Source: Chloranthus sessilifolius (lineage: Eukaryota > Streptophyta > Magnoliopsida > Chloranthales > Chloranthaceae). Taken from it: DNA of 64,000 nt. The notes under the pieces are model-generated. The model ran no database searches. It saw nothing but the letters and a program-made list of their open reading frames with translations, and was not told the DNA's origin. Location of the stretch: the NCBI GenBank assembly GCA_021018995.1, contig CM037587.1:60734104-60798103 (forward strand), read 5' to 3'. Shown piece by piece: positions 1-12,193 of the stretch (position 1 is the stretch's first letter; each line of letters starts with the position of its first letter). Made by a program: the position numbers and the translations under genes.

Positions 1-123
1 CTACAAGACCTATCTGCCGCCTATCCGTCCTTGCTTATGCTTGTCAAGCCTTGTGTGTGGGACATACCCTAGCTGGTATATAAGATCCCAAACTTTTATC
101 GTGGTTGGATTTATATCATACAT

Positions 124-447
124 TCATGCAAGGTCTGGACCGGCTGACCTCTTTGTTAATCTGTGTTGGTGTGTTGGGGGGGACCGTGGATGATTGACTT
201 TTGCTATTGATGTGTCATCGGGGGTCTTCGTCATGTGGCTAGTAGATAGTACTAAATCATGAGCCGTCAGAATGCTTGCGACGTAGTCAGTATCCATATT
301 CTTAAAGGGTGAGTCGGCATACACCCTGACGATAGTGTCCTCATGGGGGAATTTGACGCATTGGTGATATGTGGATGCCACGACCTTCATGGATTCCAAC
401 CACTTTCTTCCTAGGATCAAGTTGTAAGTGCTGGAGGAATGTGACAT
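124..447 (-). pseudogene. E1 protease-region fossil
   Basis: The minus-strand reading contains YNLILGRKWLESMKVV followed by STYHQCVKFP. This matches the conserved stretch just after the aspartic protease active site of plant Ty3/Gypsy polyproteins (usual form YNxILGRxWL..MKAVPSTYHQxLKFP). The enzyme would process the gag-pol polyprotein inside virus-like particles. The active-site segment is expected just upstream on the minus strand, around 450-650, where the reading is degraded. It is a fossil without a complete domain. Confidence 0.75.
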
Positions 448-459
448 CTTTGGTTACCG

Positions 460-1962
460 GATCGAGACGAACTTGAAGCTTGATAGTTCCTTTGATGAAG
501 CGCCAGGAGCCATCATATGCGATGAGGGATAATGATGAGGGTCATACGTCCTACTCCGTATACTCGAGGGTCTTGAGTGTCGTCATTGGGCAGATATTTA
601 ATCTCGCACTTGTGTCAACTAACATGTGAGGAACTTAGAAACCTTTGATTTTTACCGTTAAGTATATAGGGGCTGAACTTTCGCGTAATGATTCCTTCGG
701 CATGTCAGCATCCGTAAAGGCAAGGGTTGGAGGTTGAGCAATGACTGAAGTGATTTAATGTAGCTCATCCAGAGTAGTATCCTCGTCCATGTGAGTTTCA
801 ACTAGTGCCTTTATTAATAATTGGTAATGCTTCGGTGACTTCTTGATGAGTTCAAATATTGATATCTGTGCTGGAACTTTCTCGAGATACCGTATGAGGT
901 CGTACTCTTGGACTGACTCCAGTGTTGGCTCTTTACCGGATCTGTGTGCTTTGTTGGCAGCTAGTTAAAGTGGCTGAGGTACTGGAGCTGGCGGTGGAGA
1001 AATCACGTGAGGTGGGGGAGACGGATTCATCTCCCCGTCTCTCGTTATCCTCTTTAGTGGTTGGTGCTCGCTTTCTCTCTCCTGGGGGAATGGTGGTGGC
1101 GGATAGTTAGTTCCTGACTTGAGGACTGGGCATGTTGGCTATTGATCCTTGAGCCATGTTGTGACTTGTGTTGACGAGCCTCCTGAAATATTTCTCACAA
1201 ATGGGGCAAAATTTGAGGAAAGGATACGTACAGGGGCTACGCCATTCCACAGAGGGAGGTATTGCGTATAGTCCTCTTCTAGAAATGTAGAGATCAATGC
1301 TTCCTCTTTTCTTGGTTCCTCATCTCACTGACCCATTTTGGCACTAGATTTGCATCCAACTATTGCTTCAGATTCTTGACCCGACGTATCATCGACCTGT
1401 GGTAAGTCTTGAGAAGCGGTTCCGTCGGCTTCAAGTTCAGAGTCAGAGAGAGGAAGTGGTAATGAAGCTAGTTTTAGGTCTGGGGGAGTCAAGGGTTCTG
1501 GTGGTTGTCTATGTAGGTTAGGTCTTCGACCCCTGAATGATTGGACTCGTGTGCGAGTGAAGTTTGGATATGGTGGAGGGTTTGGAGGTTTGATTCAAGT
1601 TATGAAGGTCGAAGGATGGAGTTGAACAATTGGGAGTCTTGGAGGCTTGATTAGGTTTACTGGGGTGTTTAGGGATCTATGTGAGTGATCAAGGTTGGGG
1701 GGAACGATTAATCGGCTGGGGAGGTCCACCATGGTGATGTGAGAGACCGGTCCTTGATTGTGGTTGGGCATGGGATTATTGATGATCCTTAGGTTCTACG
1801 AAGGCTAACCGTTATTCTGATTAGAATTTCGGAGGGACTCCCAGTCGATCTGATTCCGATCATTCATATCGTAAATTACGCCCCGTAAAACTCATCAATT
1901 TTCTAAATTGTCCTGTGAACTGATGGAATGCACATAATTTATTATAATTGAGCTGTGTCGGC
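460..1962 (-). pseudogene. E1 gag C-terminal and linker fossil
   Basis: This stretch separates the E1 protease fragment from the E2 insertion. It holds no long open frame. The position and base composition (many CAC, TCC and ACC codons on the minus strand) fit the linker between gag and protease in Tat polyproteins. No domain can be named. It is broken in several places. Confidence 0.45.
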
Positions 1963-3365
1963 TGCTCAGTCACAGAATATACTAATGAAATGCTATATAT
2001 ATATATATATTTAGATTAATGAGCAAATTAGAGCCGAAGTGTTAATCTTTACCAAAATGAACTCAAAAAGTAGCAAGAATTACGATCGTGACAAGAAACA
2101 ATCCACTCGAATGAAGAACTAGTGGATGAGTAAGAAAAAAAAATATCAAACAAACGTAAATCTCGAACGAGCGAGAAAAGAAAGAAGAAATAGAAATCAT
2201 GATTCACAAATGTACGAAAGAAGCTACGACTGGAGAAACAAAAGTAAAATATCAAATGTTCTACAGAGCAGAAATCATACAAAAAGAAGAACAATCGTAC
2301 ACACAATTGTATGAAATAAAGCTAATATTGCTGATCACGTGAATTCTACACCACCATGCACATAATTAGAAGATCTCTTAGATTAGAAGTCTGACAACTT
2401 GCGGATCAGAGAAGATTGGCGAATGAACTTAGAAGATCTCTACTGCTAAAATAAAGGAGAAAAGTCTTGCACACATCTACCATATAGAGCAATGAAGAAC
2501 TAGGATTAGAAGTAGAGTTATATTAGGAATCTTTTGTTTAGAAGCTTTCTTTTATTATAATTAGAATAATGTAAACCGACCCCTTATGATCTATAAATAA
2601 GAGGGCTCGACATAGGAGTAGAGTTATTAAAGGAATTCTCAGCATCAATTGACGACTGAGGTTGGATTTTCTACTGATCGAAAGCAGAGTAGAGTAGTTT
2701 AGATATTCAAGGTTTTTCGAGAGCAATTGACGCCTGTGATTGGGAGCTGGAAGATTAGAGTAGAGAATCTATAGTTTCTCAGAAGCAATTGACTCCTGCA
2801 ACTGAGGGATGAAAGATCTTTTTATTGCTTTCTAGTTTAGATTTATTTTCATGCACTTTTATTGCTTTGTAAACATCTAAAAGTTTTTTATTTGAATTGA
2901 CGACTCAGATTGAGAATTTGTAGATTAGTGTAAAAGTTTTACTTTTCCATCTTAAATTTTATTGAGTTTAATTTACGCCCAAAATTTGGGAAGATTGTTG
3001 ACTAGTTTAAATCTGTGTTAAGAAATTTTAGCTTTTGATTGACGCCCAAATTCTAGAGGACTAAGATACGGTGTAACGGTACTTTATTTTGTAAACATTC
3101 GAGATCTGAAGGAATGTGATTGACGACCATGATCTGGAAGGAGGTGGATTTAAATTTATCTTCTGCAAATTAGTTTAAACAACCCATTCTTGTATTCATA
3201 TTTCTCCAAAAGTTTAGGTTCTTAAAAGACAAATTCAAGTTTTTAAACAAATGAAAATACATAAGAATAATCACCTTCCTCTTGGGAACGATACTATACT
3301 AGTGCTGCAATTTCCATTGTGTGCTTACAATAGGTTGAGACTTAGTACGATTAAAAGTCCGAACA
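1963..3365 (+). repeat. E2 5' LTR
   Basis: It begins TGCTCAGTCACAG and ends GTCCGAACA. It aligns along its length with 8100-9537. A TATAAATA box at 2592-2599 is followed by GAGGGCTC and would be the element promoter. The body carries several similar blocks containing ATTGACGCC or ATTGACGAC (for example near 2730, 3040 and 3120), a loose internal repetition also present in the 3' copy. Short open frames here are chance. Confidence 0.9.
2592..2599 (+). promoter_or_regulatory. TATA box of the E2 5' LTR
   Basis: TATAAATA followed by AGAGGGCTC lies about 630 bp into the LTR, a usual place for the U3 promoter. The 3' LTR has the corresponding site near 8768 in a diverged form (TACAAATA). Confidence 0.6.
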
Positions 3366-3371
3366 AGTTTT

Positions 3372-3389
3372 TGGCGCCGCTGTCAGGGA
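3372..3389 (+). other. E2 primer-binding site
   Basis: TGGCGCCGCTGTCAGGGA starts six bases after the 5' LTR. It resembles the common Athila-type site complementary to the 3' end of a plant tRNA (usually given as tRNA-Asp), which primes minus-strand DNA synthesis. The match to the family form is good but not perfect. Confidence 0.75.
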
Positions 3390-3668
3390 AGCAAATTTTA
3401 TTCTTTATTTATTTTTTGTTTGTACTTTGAAAACTAATATTTGTCTTTCTCTTTATATTTTTTTTTAATCACCTTTTTAATCTTTCGTAGGTTTATTCAG
3501 AGCGGCGAATCAAAGGTTTCAATACTTCTTCTGACAAGAGAAGCTAGAGGCTCAGATTTATTTTCTCTCACTATTTTCTAAAATAAAAATCATATAAAAT
3601 TAAAACAAAAATAAATAGATACAATAGTCGTTCTAGCCATCACACTCTATTTCTAATTCCATTTTACT

Positions 3669-4850
3669 ATGGTGGAGAAAGATTAATTTGTGTCTAAACC
3701 GTTGGGAGAGTATTATGCATTGACACCACTTACACCTCCGTCATATAGTCAATTACCCCCTGTGACCAACAATGAACCTTCGATTTCAAACCCAATGTAC
3801 TTCAATTACTTCCTATCTTTTATGGGTTTGGTGAGGAGAATCCATATATGCATGTAATGAGGTTTCTAGAAATCTGTACAATTGTTAAGATTAAAAACTT
3901 GTCAGAAGAAGCTACTCGTTTGAGGCTCTTCCCATTTTCCGTTAAAGAAAGGGTAAAGCAGTGACTAAACTCTTATCCCAATAACACAATTACTAGCTGA
4001 GAGGAATTGCAAACAAAGTTTATCACAAGGTACTTCCTAATTGGTAAAACGAATTGAATATGGAAGATTATCATAACGTTTCACCAATTTTTGAACGAAT
4101 CTTTTGAGAGAAGTTGGAAGTGTCTTAACGAGCTTCTGAACAAGTGCCCTCATCATAAGGTCCCATGCTGGTAAATAATCCTTGATTTCTACGAAGCCGT
4201 AATGAATAAATCCGACACATGATTGATGTTGCTTGTGGAGGAATGTTTCACACATTAACTTAAGAGGATGCTTGGGAACTTTTTGAGACCCTTAGCAAGG
4301 AACCAATGCAAAGCCATGCATCAAATGAGATTGATTCGGAGACCTTAAAAAATAAACCTCCTAAGTGGGGAGGATTTTATGAATTAAAGTCAATGATGAA
4401 TTGTCTCCCAAAGATAAAGCTTTGGAAGATAAAATTGCAGTCTCTGTTGGGTATAAAATTGCACCCAACATGTCAAAAAGGAGAAGCTTGTGGTTCTAAC
4501 CATGGCCCATCTCAGGAAGATCCTTAGCATCTTGCTGTACCTTTTTTCCCCACAAGAGTTGAAGACCATACTGCTGCCATCAAGGATGCCATGTTGTAGA
4601 CATGCGGAAATTGTCAGCGGCATGACCAGAACCAATCGAAGCCACTTCTCGTTCTTCAGCGATTTGTTTTTAAGTTAGAAGCCCAAGTTGTGCAACTAAC
4701 TATTTTAATCAAGAAGAAACAGAATAGCTATTCTTCATCATTGTCAGATGGCACCCCAAGAGAACATATTTTTATGGGAGGCACATCAACTCCTCGAAAT
4801 CTTAACTAAGTTCCTCCTGGATACTGTCGTGCTGCCGACTCATCCGTAGC
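3669..4850 (+). pseudogene. E2 gag fossil
   Basis: The plus strand carries a degraded gag. Around 3920-4045 the readable core has LRLFPFSVKERVKQ and later EELQTKFITRYF, the signature of Athila/Tat capsid proteins (LRLFPFSLKDRAKxWL...EELxxKFLxRYF). Gag would form the virus-like particle shell. The 5' part, from ATGGTGGAGAAAG at 3669, encodes a polar leader with many Pro and Thr residues. It is broken in several places and no protein product is expected. Confidence 0.75.
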
Positions 4851-7800
4851 AAAATCTTGTAACATATGTGCATTATTAGAAAACCTTGTTGAGAGAGTAC
4901 CCTACGAGCTAAGACTTGTTGAAACACATTTGATTGTAGGACCTCTCCTATGTAATATAATCACCTGAACGTATGGATTTACGACCTTTCGTGATTTATT
5001 AAAGCAGAATCGTAGCGACTACTAATCGACGTATCACAAAGTCTTAATACCATTTTAGAAAATTGTAAATGACAATTCTAGGGAACAGGCGAATCCAGTG
5101 ATTATTCTTATCGGTTACTTTGGCTTTTGAGTGCCCTTAAATTGTGAAGGAAACAAACAAGCATTGCACTTATGAGCACTAACTCTAACCTACCCCACCT
5201 AACCGACCTTTAATGCTTAGTCTTCAAAAATTAATTAGAAGCTACAGTTCAAAGCCCTAGCCTTCCCCTATAAAACCATGCCTTCACCAAGCAAACCCCA
5301 TCACTTTCATTTTTCCTTTAAAAAACCCTAAAACTTATGGCAAAAGAGCCTGACCAAAGCAACTTCACCAGCAGACTTGATTGAATTTTTGAGATATAAA
5401 GGGCTGAGCTCCTGGCTGCAATAAAGAAAGTTGAAAAACTAAAGCGCCAACGACCCATACCAAATGCTTAATCATCTACCAAAACTATCCATTACCCTAA
5501 ACCTAACCCAAATTCAAAACCTCATTCCAAAAACCCATCTTCCCTCACTTCTTAACCATTCTACCATCACAATCCACCCCGAGTGCAAGTTCCTTTACGA
5601 TGGTGGTGGGATGTAATTTTCAGGGTCATCTCCCATCTCTTCCTTGTTTTCCTCCACCCCTCTCCATTGCTCATCTTCTCCCCTTGCCTGCGTTACATTC
5701 TTTTCACATAGTCTTCGCAGGGGAGTATAGGCTGTGGGAGGATAGAGATGTGTTCACTTTCCATTCTTCAAAATTGCATTCCATTTCACCTGAGAGAGGT
5801 GTGTGATGTGCTCTGTTTGGGAGAGATGTCTAGAACATAGGGGGTGCGAATCCACCAAGGTGTGGATAGTCTTTAAAGGCGGAGGGACATAAGACTTTGA
5901 TTAAAGGTGGCACAATTTTGAACAAAAGTCAAGGGCCGATCTTTATGAAATAAATCTTTTGCCTCAGACGAGTGCTGCCGGTGTCGTCGTAGTTAGGGTG
6001 TGTCTAAATTTTTCTTAAGTTTAATCTTTTATGTAAGCACTTTTACTTCTTTTCAATGTAATTTGTAAATAGTTGGTGTGCTATATAAAAATATCTCTTG
6101 ATTATTTTTTTTGTTTCTAATATTCTTTTGATGATTATCTTTCTGTGTGACCCATGCCGGATGTGATTTCTCTCAGTTTTAGAGAAAATTTTGACTATTT
6201 CTGCAGATTATAAGCCTGGTACACACAGGTATGATCTAAAATTTTGAGTATCCCCTATTTTTAGAAACCAATGAAGACATTTTCATATTTTAGTTTGGGT
6301 GGGGATACACCTTTTTGTGTAAATTAGTTTTGCTTAGTCTTTAGTTGCTTTATTTTACTGTAGTTTTGCTTTTTGGTATTTTACTGTAGTTTGGGTGGGG
6401 ATACACCTTCTTAATGTAAACTTTTTAGACTTTCTTTTCTGAATAGCAAATCATTGTATGTGAGTTACGATAGAAAAAATTATGATTCCACAAACTTTAC
6501 AATCCATCGTAGTAAAAGTTCAACAATCAAATAATAGAGCAGTTACAATTCATGTCTAGCTCTCTTGAATACTGTATCAGATTAAATAGTTGAAACTATA
6601 CTTTGATTTAAACTGTAATATTTAGACTATAGTTTCAAAATTATATAACCAGTGAGCTTTTGAGCCATATTTCCTCTATTATTTTGAGAGAGACTACTTT
6701 CTATTCGAACTTAACTTTTCTTTGAACTTCTTGACTGCATTATAATGAAATTTCATATTGCTGAAAAATTGAATCAAATACTCTATAATTATGATAACTT
6801 GTCTTTCTAGAATTGTTTATTAGATACATCAAAACAATATGTCAGTCATGCTAGTGAATCATGGAAATGATAAAAGGCCATTCTTTTCATTCGTTAGAGC
6901 CAAAAAGCAAAAATCTCATAAATTTATTAACCCCTTGAACCCATATTAGAAGCCCAAACCGAATTTCTTTGTACCAAATTCTTATAAATTATTAATCATA
7001 TGTACTACCTGAAGCTTTCAACCTTTTTACTTATATTATTTTCTGCGAATTTAGTATGCAGAAGGGAAAAAGAGGAAGTGAAAGGAGTATAAGAATAATA
7101 GATAAGGGATATGCAACAAAAAGGGTATTCCTGATAAAGAAATAAAATGAAGAAAAATATGATAAATCAACAGAATTCATAAAATACAATTCTACAAAAA
7201 GAGAAGCAAGAAGCTTCCAAACTCAAGAAAATGGGATTTACTGAAAATAAAATACAAGAAAATGGAAAGTTATCCAACTTTTTGGATACTTACTGAAGCA
7301 GAAATAGAAAGAAGAGAAGAAGATGGAAGAAAGATGAGCTGAATACTCAGAATTTTCAAATCCTTTCTATCTTTCTTTAAAAACCTCTTAACCCAAAGCC
7401 CCATTACAAGCCAAAAAAAGACCTTGATTTATGATTTACAATAACATGAGCCTAGTAGAGATGTATATAATAAGTATTATGGAGAAACAGGAAAGCATAT
7501 GAATAGAATTGATTATCCATTTCATGAGATTTTCGTTTATGTCAATTATCCATTGAGCATTCATCATATATATAACATATAGAGAACCGAAAAATTTTAA
7601 TAGTTTTTTTGAGAGTATGCCAATAGTGAGAGTTTACATGAAAATGTTTTCTAAATTTGCAGTTTAGAAAAATCTATGATGAATAAACTTTTTATTTATA
7701 TGCACACACTCCACGCTTAATATGAATTGGAATTGTTGAGCTCTGATCAAGAATTACTGCTAAGATGGAAGCAAATGATGTCGGGATCATGCTTTTAAAA

Positions 7801-8086
7801 TTGTGATAATCATATAATGCTCAGCTATTACAGTTTGGTGAATAAAAATATAGTTTTGAAAATTTAAAATTTTTGCTTTTCTTTTAAGAAATTTTCGAAA
7901 AATCTAAAAATATTTAAAGTTTTTAGATACCTTCACTAAAAACCTTCATGAGACTACAACTCCTCCACTAGGGATCAAATAGGAGTTTAAAGGCTTATTG
8001 CATCTGCTAAATGCAATCGTGTTTCTTACGAATTAATTTTTAGATTAGTTTTTTCTTTCCTTGTTTGCTAGGGACTAGCAAAGCTT
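4851..8086 (+). other. E2 internal region without recognisable pol
   Basis: This lies between the gag fossil and the purine tract. No RT (YVDD-like), RNase H or integrase motif is visible on either strand. At 5265-5345 a TATAAAA-like box and CCATGCC are followed by an ATG at 5337, and a modest block of higher GC extends to about 5950, so this may be relic 3' ORF or captured sequence. The rest (6000-8080) is AT-rich and featureless apart from a repeated TTTGGGTGGGGATACACC near 6294 and 6389. Athila elements often have an extra ORF at this place, but no similarity can be shown here. Confidence 0.5.
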
Positions 8087-8099
8087 AAGTTTGGGGGTG
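8087..8099 (+). other. E2 polypurine tract
   Basis: AAGTTTGGGGGTG abuts the TG of the 3' LTR. The form AAGTTTGGGGGTG is usual for Athila-like elements and primes plus-strand DNA synthesis. It fixes the LTR boundary at 8100. Confidence 0.75.
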
Positions 8100-9537
8100 T
8101 GATTAGTCACAGAATATACTAATTTACCAGTCTTAATTTAGTGATGCTAGACCTTAATTTATTACTAATGAGATGCTATGTGCAAATATTTAAATTAATA
8201 AGCAAATTAGAGCTGAAGTGTTAATCTTTGTCAAAATGAACTCAAAAAATAGCATGAATTATGATCGTGCGAAGTAACGATCCACTCGAACGAAGAACCA
8301 GTCGATAAGCAAGAAAAAGAAATATCGAATGAACATAAATTTCGAACGAGTGAGAAAAGAATAAAGAAACAGAAATCGTGATTTATGAACATATGAAAGA
8401 AGCTGTGACTGGAGGAACGAAAGTAAAATCTTGAACGTTGAACAGAGCTGAAATCATATAAAAAGAAGAATAATCGTACACACGATTGTACGAAATAAAG
8501 CTCATGTTCCTGATCACGTGAAGTCTACACTGCCATGCATATAATTAGAAGATCTCTTGGATTAGAAGTTTGGCAACTTACGTATCAAAGAAGATTGGCG
8601 AAAGAACTTAGAAGATCTCTACTGCTAAAATAAAGGAGAAAGTCCTACACGCATCTACCATCCAGAGCAAGGAAGAACTAGGATTAGAAGTAGAGTTATA
8701 TTAGGAATCTTTTATTTAGAATCTTTCTTTTATTAGAATTAGAATAATATAAATTGACCTCTTATGGTCTACAAATAAGAGGGCTCGGCATAAGAGTAGA
8801 GTTATCGAAAGAATTCTCATTATCAATTGACGACTGAGGTTGGGTTTTCTTCCGATCAAAAGTAGAGTAGTTTAGATATCCAAGGTTTCTCGAGGGAAAT
8901 TGACACCTGTGATCGGGAGCTAGAAGATTAGAGTAGAGTATCTATAGTTACTAAGAAGCAATGGACATCTACAACTGAGGGATGAAAGATCTTTTTATTA
9001 CTTTCTAGGTTAGATTTATTTTTATGCACTTTTACTGCTTCGTAAACATCTAAAAGTTTTTTGTTTGAATTTACGACTTAGATTAAGAATTTGCAAATTA
9101 GTGTAATGATTTTACTTTTCCATCTTCAAATTTCTTTAGTTTGATTGACGCCCAAATTTTAGGAAGATTGTTGATTAGTTTAAATTTGTGTGAAGGAATT
9201 CTAGCTTTCGATTGACGCCAAAATTCTAAAGGACTAAGATACGGTATAACGGTACTTTATTTTGTAAACATCGGAGATCTGAAGGATTGTGATTGACGAT
9301 CATAATTTGGAAGGAAGATGATTTAGATTTATTTTCTACAAATTAGTTTAAACAATCCATTCAATTATTCATATGTCTCCAGTAGTTTAAGTTCTTAAAA
9401 GACAAATACAAGTTTTTAAACAAATGAAAATACATCAGAATAATCACCTTCCTCGTAGGAACAATCCTATACTAGTGTTGCAATTTCCATTGTGCACTTG
9501 CAATAGGTTAAGACTTAGTACGATTAAAGCCTGAACA
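8100..9537 (+). repeat. E2 3' LTR
   Basis: It begins TGATTAGTCACAG and ends GCCTGAACA, matching the 5' LTR ends. It is followed by TTGGC, the near-match of the left target-site copy. The small block TTGACGCC recurs as in the 5' copy. The left side of E1 resumes immediately afterwards. Confidence 0.9.
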
Positions 9538-11100
9538 TTGGCCAGGGGTGTGGTCGCTCTAGTGGAAATTTGATTAGGTTTTGATTGCTGAGGAGACAGA
9601 AGGTGTTAAGGATAGTGTTGGGTAACGAAGCTTAGTGCTCGCGGTTCAGTTGGTAAGTGGGACTTGCTTATTGGTTGAAGTTCTGTGATGGGGGTACATT
9701 GTTATAGTTCGGAGGGTTAGTAGTCCAATTCTGGGCTGTATTCTGGTTTTGGTTCTGATAGGTGTTTTGGTTAGGATATTGGTTTCAATTCTGATACTGG
9801 TTCTGGTTGGGATATCGTTGCTAACCCTGATTCTGGTATTGGTTTTGTCCGAGATTCTTCAACTGGAAATTCCTGCTTTCGAAGTTTTTCCCTTGACTGG
9901 CCATTGCGTTGATTTGCTCAGAGCTTGAGTTCTTCTTGTTGTTCTTCATCTTGGAGTCCCTGGAAGAAGCGCCTTTCGATACTATTATTGAGAGGGAGAG
10001 GTCTCCACTCTTGATGTATCATTATATGTGAGAAGCGCGTAGATGGAGGGTGACGAATTCTGGGCAGTCGCTTATGATAAGAGCATTTCCAAGGGGCTCT
10101 TTGATGTTATCAATGATGATATCGATTGCGTCCTTCTCCTTCATCTAGCTTCTGGTCTAGGCGGCAAGTCTTCTCCATCGGCTCATGAAGTCGATGAAAT
10201 CCCCATCAGGTTCCTGCTTCATCATCATTAAGTCACTAAGACTAGTTGTTTCCTGAATCAGGTGCTTGTGCTGGTCTAGGAACTGGTTGGCTAAGTCATT
10301 GAATATGTTGATCTTTTGAAGTGACAGGCCAGCGAACCAATCAAGAGCTTCTTCTTCTAGTGACCTTTGAAAGTAGTGGATGAGAAGCCCTTGGTTGTTG
10401 TGTAAGGGTCGATAGTCATTGCAGAATAACACCAGGTGGTGGTTCAGATTTCCCATGCAGTTGTACTTGTTGAACTTGGGAGGCTAAAAAACCTGCTGGT
10501 AGTTTAAACTCGAGGTCTCAACAGAATTTGTCGAATCTGAACAAAAATCTAGGACGTTCTCTCTTAGCCATGCAATCGTCTAGGACCTGAGTGAGGTCCT
10601 CCATTCTTACACTGGTGTCTTTCATGATCGTCTGAGGATGAGTTCGTTCTTGACGATTATTGCTGAAGAGGGTGCGAACGATTTGCCTTGGTGGAGACAT
10701 ACAGGTGATATAGTACTTAGAGTGGGTGGTGATCTACCCTGTAGTTCCTGGTCCTCCCAATTCTGTTGTTCCTCCATAGCCTTGTACATAGCAGTTAGGC
10801 TTTGGATTAGCTCTTTGGGTTCTTTTTCTCGTTTGTTTAATGTATTGATGTTGAGGTCCATGAGTTGTTGGGTAGTGAAACTTTGCCCGATGCCACTCTC
10901 TCTTCGTCTGTCATTGTTGTTAGTGCTAGAAGGTGTGAAAGGTATTTGCTGGTCTTTGCTGGCCATGTTGATCTCCGGGTGATTCTGAATAAAGTCATAG
11001 GATGGTTCATTTTCGTATGTAGGGTTATCGTGGAGGCTCCACAAAGGTAGGTCTTGATTTCCAGGACTCAGTTTACAAATCCCAGACATCTTCACTCTGT
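9538..11100 (-). pseudogene. E1 gag fossil
   Basis: The minus strand encodes a Tat-like gag. The N-terminal part (about 10622-11095) begins near MSGICKLSPG and is polar. The capsid core (about 10157-10456) has YFQRSLEEEALDWFAGL and FMSRWRRLAA, matching the Retrotrans_gag family (LF.QSFxRSLxGxAxxWFxxL...YxxRWRxLA). Downstream, at about 9700-9870, a run of Asn/Gln/Trp/Tyr-rich repeats (CCAGAATC-like units on the minus strand) leads into the E2 junction. The protein would form the particle shell. It is broken in several places. Confidence 0.8.
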
Positions 11101-11261
11101 AAGAGAGTGCTTACAGTTCACGGTGGCTCTCACACGGGTATGTGCAAAAAAGTGATAAAGTAGGAAAATAAAGAAAGAAAATAAAATTGAACTAATAAAG
11201 TAGGAAAAAAAAACTAAACGAAACAAACAAAGACTATTCTACCCTTGCGATCACTAGTCTA
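11101..11261 (-). other. E1 leader between 5' LTR and gag
   Basis: This short AT-rich stretch on the minus strand separates the LTR end from gag. A primer-binding site should start just below 11262, but no confident match to a tRNA 3' end was recognised. Nothing else is seen. Confidence 0.4.
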
Positions 11262-12193
11262 TTGGTACGCTCTCTTTCTGAGTCCCTTTCGGGTCCCGAA
11301 ATAAGTGGCCCAATTCGGTACACATGGACTCTGGTGGAAGCGATAGAATGATAGACTAAGAAATATTAAATACTGAAAAGAAAAAAGAAAATTTTAAATC
11401 GAGAATACCTGGGTTGATGCGATCGCCTGCAACAGATATTATCAACACTGCAACACGTCACTGATCACGTGGGGAGATGCAGGCTGAACTCCTTTACTGA
11501 ATGTCGATTAGCCAACTTCAACAGGTAGGGGTAGCCTAAAATCTATCTAGCCTAGTTTCCTATTCCTACTAAACCTATCTAAAAGGGGAGGGGTGGCTCG
11601 CTATGCTAAGGAGGATCGACCTCGTTCTCGGGTACCCTCTGTAAGCTCCCTAGGGCAAATCAAGGGCTAAGGCTATTTTGAAGGACTAAGAGGGGTTAGG
11701 GACCTAATTGGCTCTTGGGTAAGAATTTTGAGTAGGGGTTTCCTAAAGATCTTAGGCTAGGGGCGTTTCTCACGCCTATGCTTCCTTGAGAGTCAGGGCT
11801 AGCTGGCCAGCACTGCTAGCCTGACTACATGGGATTCTTAGAGAAGAGTCTGCGATTCTAGAAGTCTAGAACACAGTTCAACCCCTTTCATTGAGAACCC
11901 TAGAGAGAACCTCGAATTTTCTAAAAGGACTAAGCTTCAGAGAGGAAAGATTGCTATGAAAATTGGTAAGTTTGGGCGTGGAGAGGTCTTTTTATAGGTA
12001 TCAGGTTAATTATGCGCATGGGGACATGTGTGTAATTAACCAATTACGCGCATGGGTTCTGGTGCGCAATTCAATTACATGTATGAACTCATGTGTGTAA
12101 TTCCCTGGAAGTCGATCACTGACTGGGGAATGATCGGCTGACTGGCTCAGCTGGTGTCCCAGTTTCAGTCTACTTGGAACTGATTATGCACAA
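11262..12193 (-). repeat. E1 5' LTR (partial, cut by E3)
   Basis: Read on the minus strand, it matches the E5 LTR (49218-50615) from about 49715 to its end. Shared stretches include CAGTATTTAATATTTCT, GATCAGTGACGTGTT and GGAAACCCCTAC. The TATA-like TATAAAAA lies near 11989-11996. The distal part of the LTR is not here because the 5' end of E3 begins at 12194. The U3 carries inverted-repeat words around 12005-12110 (TTAATTATGCGCATG opposite CATGTGTGTAATTAA). Confidence 0.85.
12005..12040. repeat. Inverted-repeat word in the E1 LTR U3
   Basis: A left arm TTAATTATGCGCATG and a right arm CATGTGTGTAATTAA are separated by four bases, and most positions pair. Related half-words (AATTACGCGCATG, ATTACATGTATG) follow to about 12110. 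The same kind of words occur in the E5 LTR next to its TATA box. The geometry differs from the E3/E4/E7 palindromes. Confidence 0.65.

Larger units (their letters stand above)
1..1962 (-). mobile_element. E1, Tat-type Ty3/Gypsy element: gag C-terminal and protease part
   Basis: This is the downstream part of a minus-strand Tat-like retrotransposon. Its gag half lies at 9538-11100, and E2 is inserted between the two parts. Reading the minus strand from 1962 to 1, low-complexity gag C-terminal and linker sequence leads to a protease-region fragment near the left edge, so RT and integrase would lie outside the window. The assignment to one element rests on the matching strand, the gag-then-protease order, and the near-identical 5-bp duplication around E2. 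It is broken in several places. Confidence is high for Gypsy and moderate for Tat. Confidence 0.75.
1963..9537 (+). mobile_element. E2, Athila-like LTR retrotransposon, apparently without pol
   Basis: This 7.6-kb element has a 5' LTR at 1963-3365 and a 3' LTR at 8100-9537, both starting TG and ending CA. A primer-binding site follows the 5' LTR and a purine tract precedes the 3' LTR. The flanking 5-mers TCGGC (1958-1962) and TTGGC (9538-9542) differ at one base and are read as the target-site duplication. A gag fossil lies at about 3669-4850. No RT, RNase H or integrase motif was found in the remaining 3.2 kb, so it looks non-autonomous. By eye about one site in ten differs between the LTRs over a 110-bp sample, which suggests an insertion some millions of years old. 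The PBS and gag are of Athila type. Confidence 0.9.

Noticed and set aside
3372-3389. tRNA gene
   Set aside because: Only the acceptor-end complement is present, as in a primer-binding site. No cloverleaf can be formed around it.
4306-4678. Small frames in the E2 gag region taken as separate genes
   Set aside because: They lie in shifted phases of the decayed gag and have no independent support.
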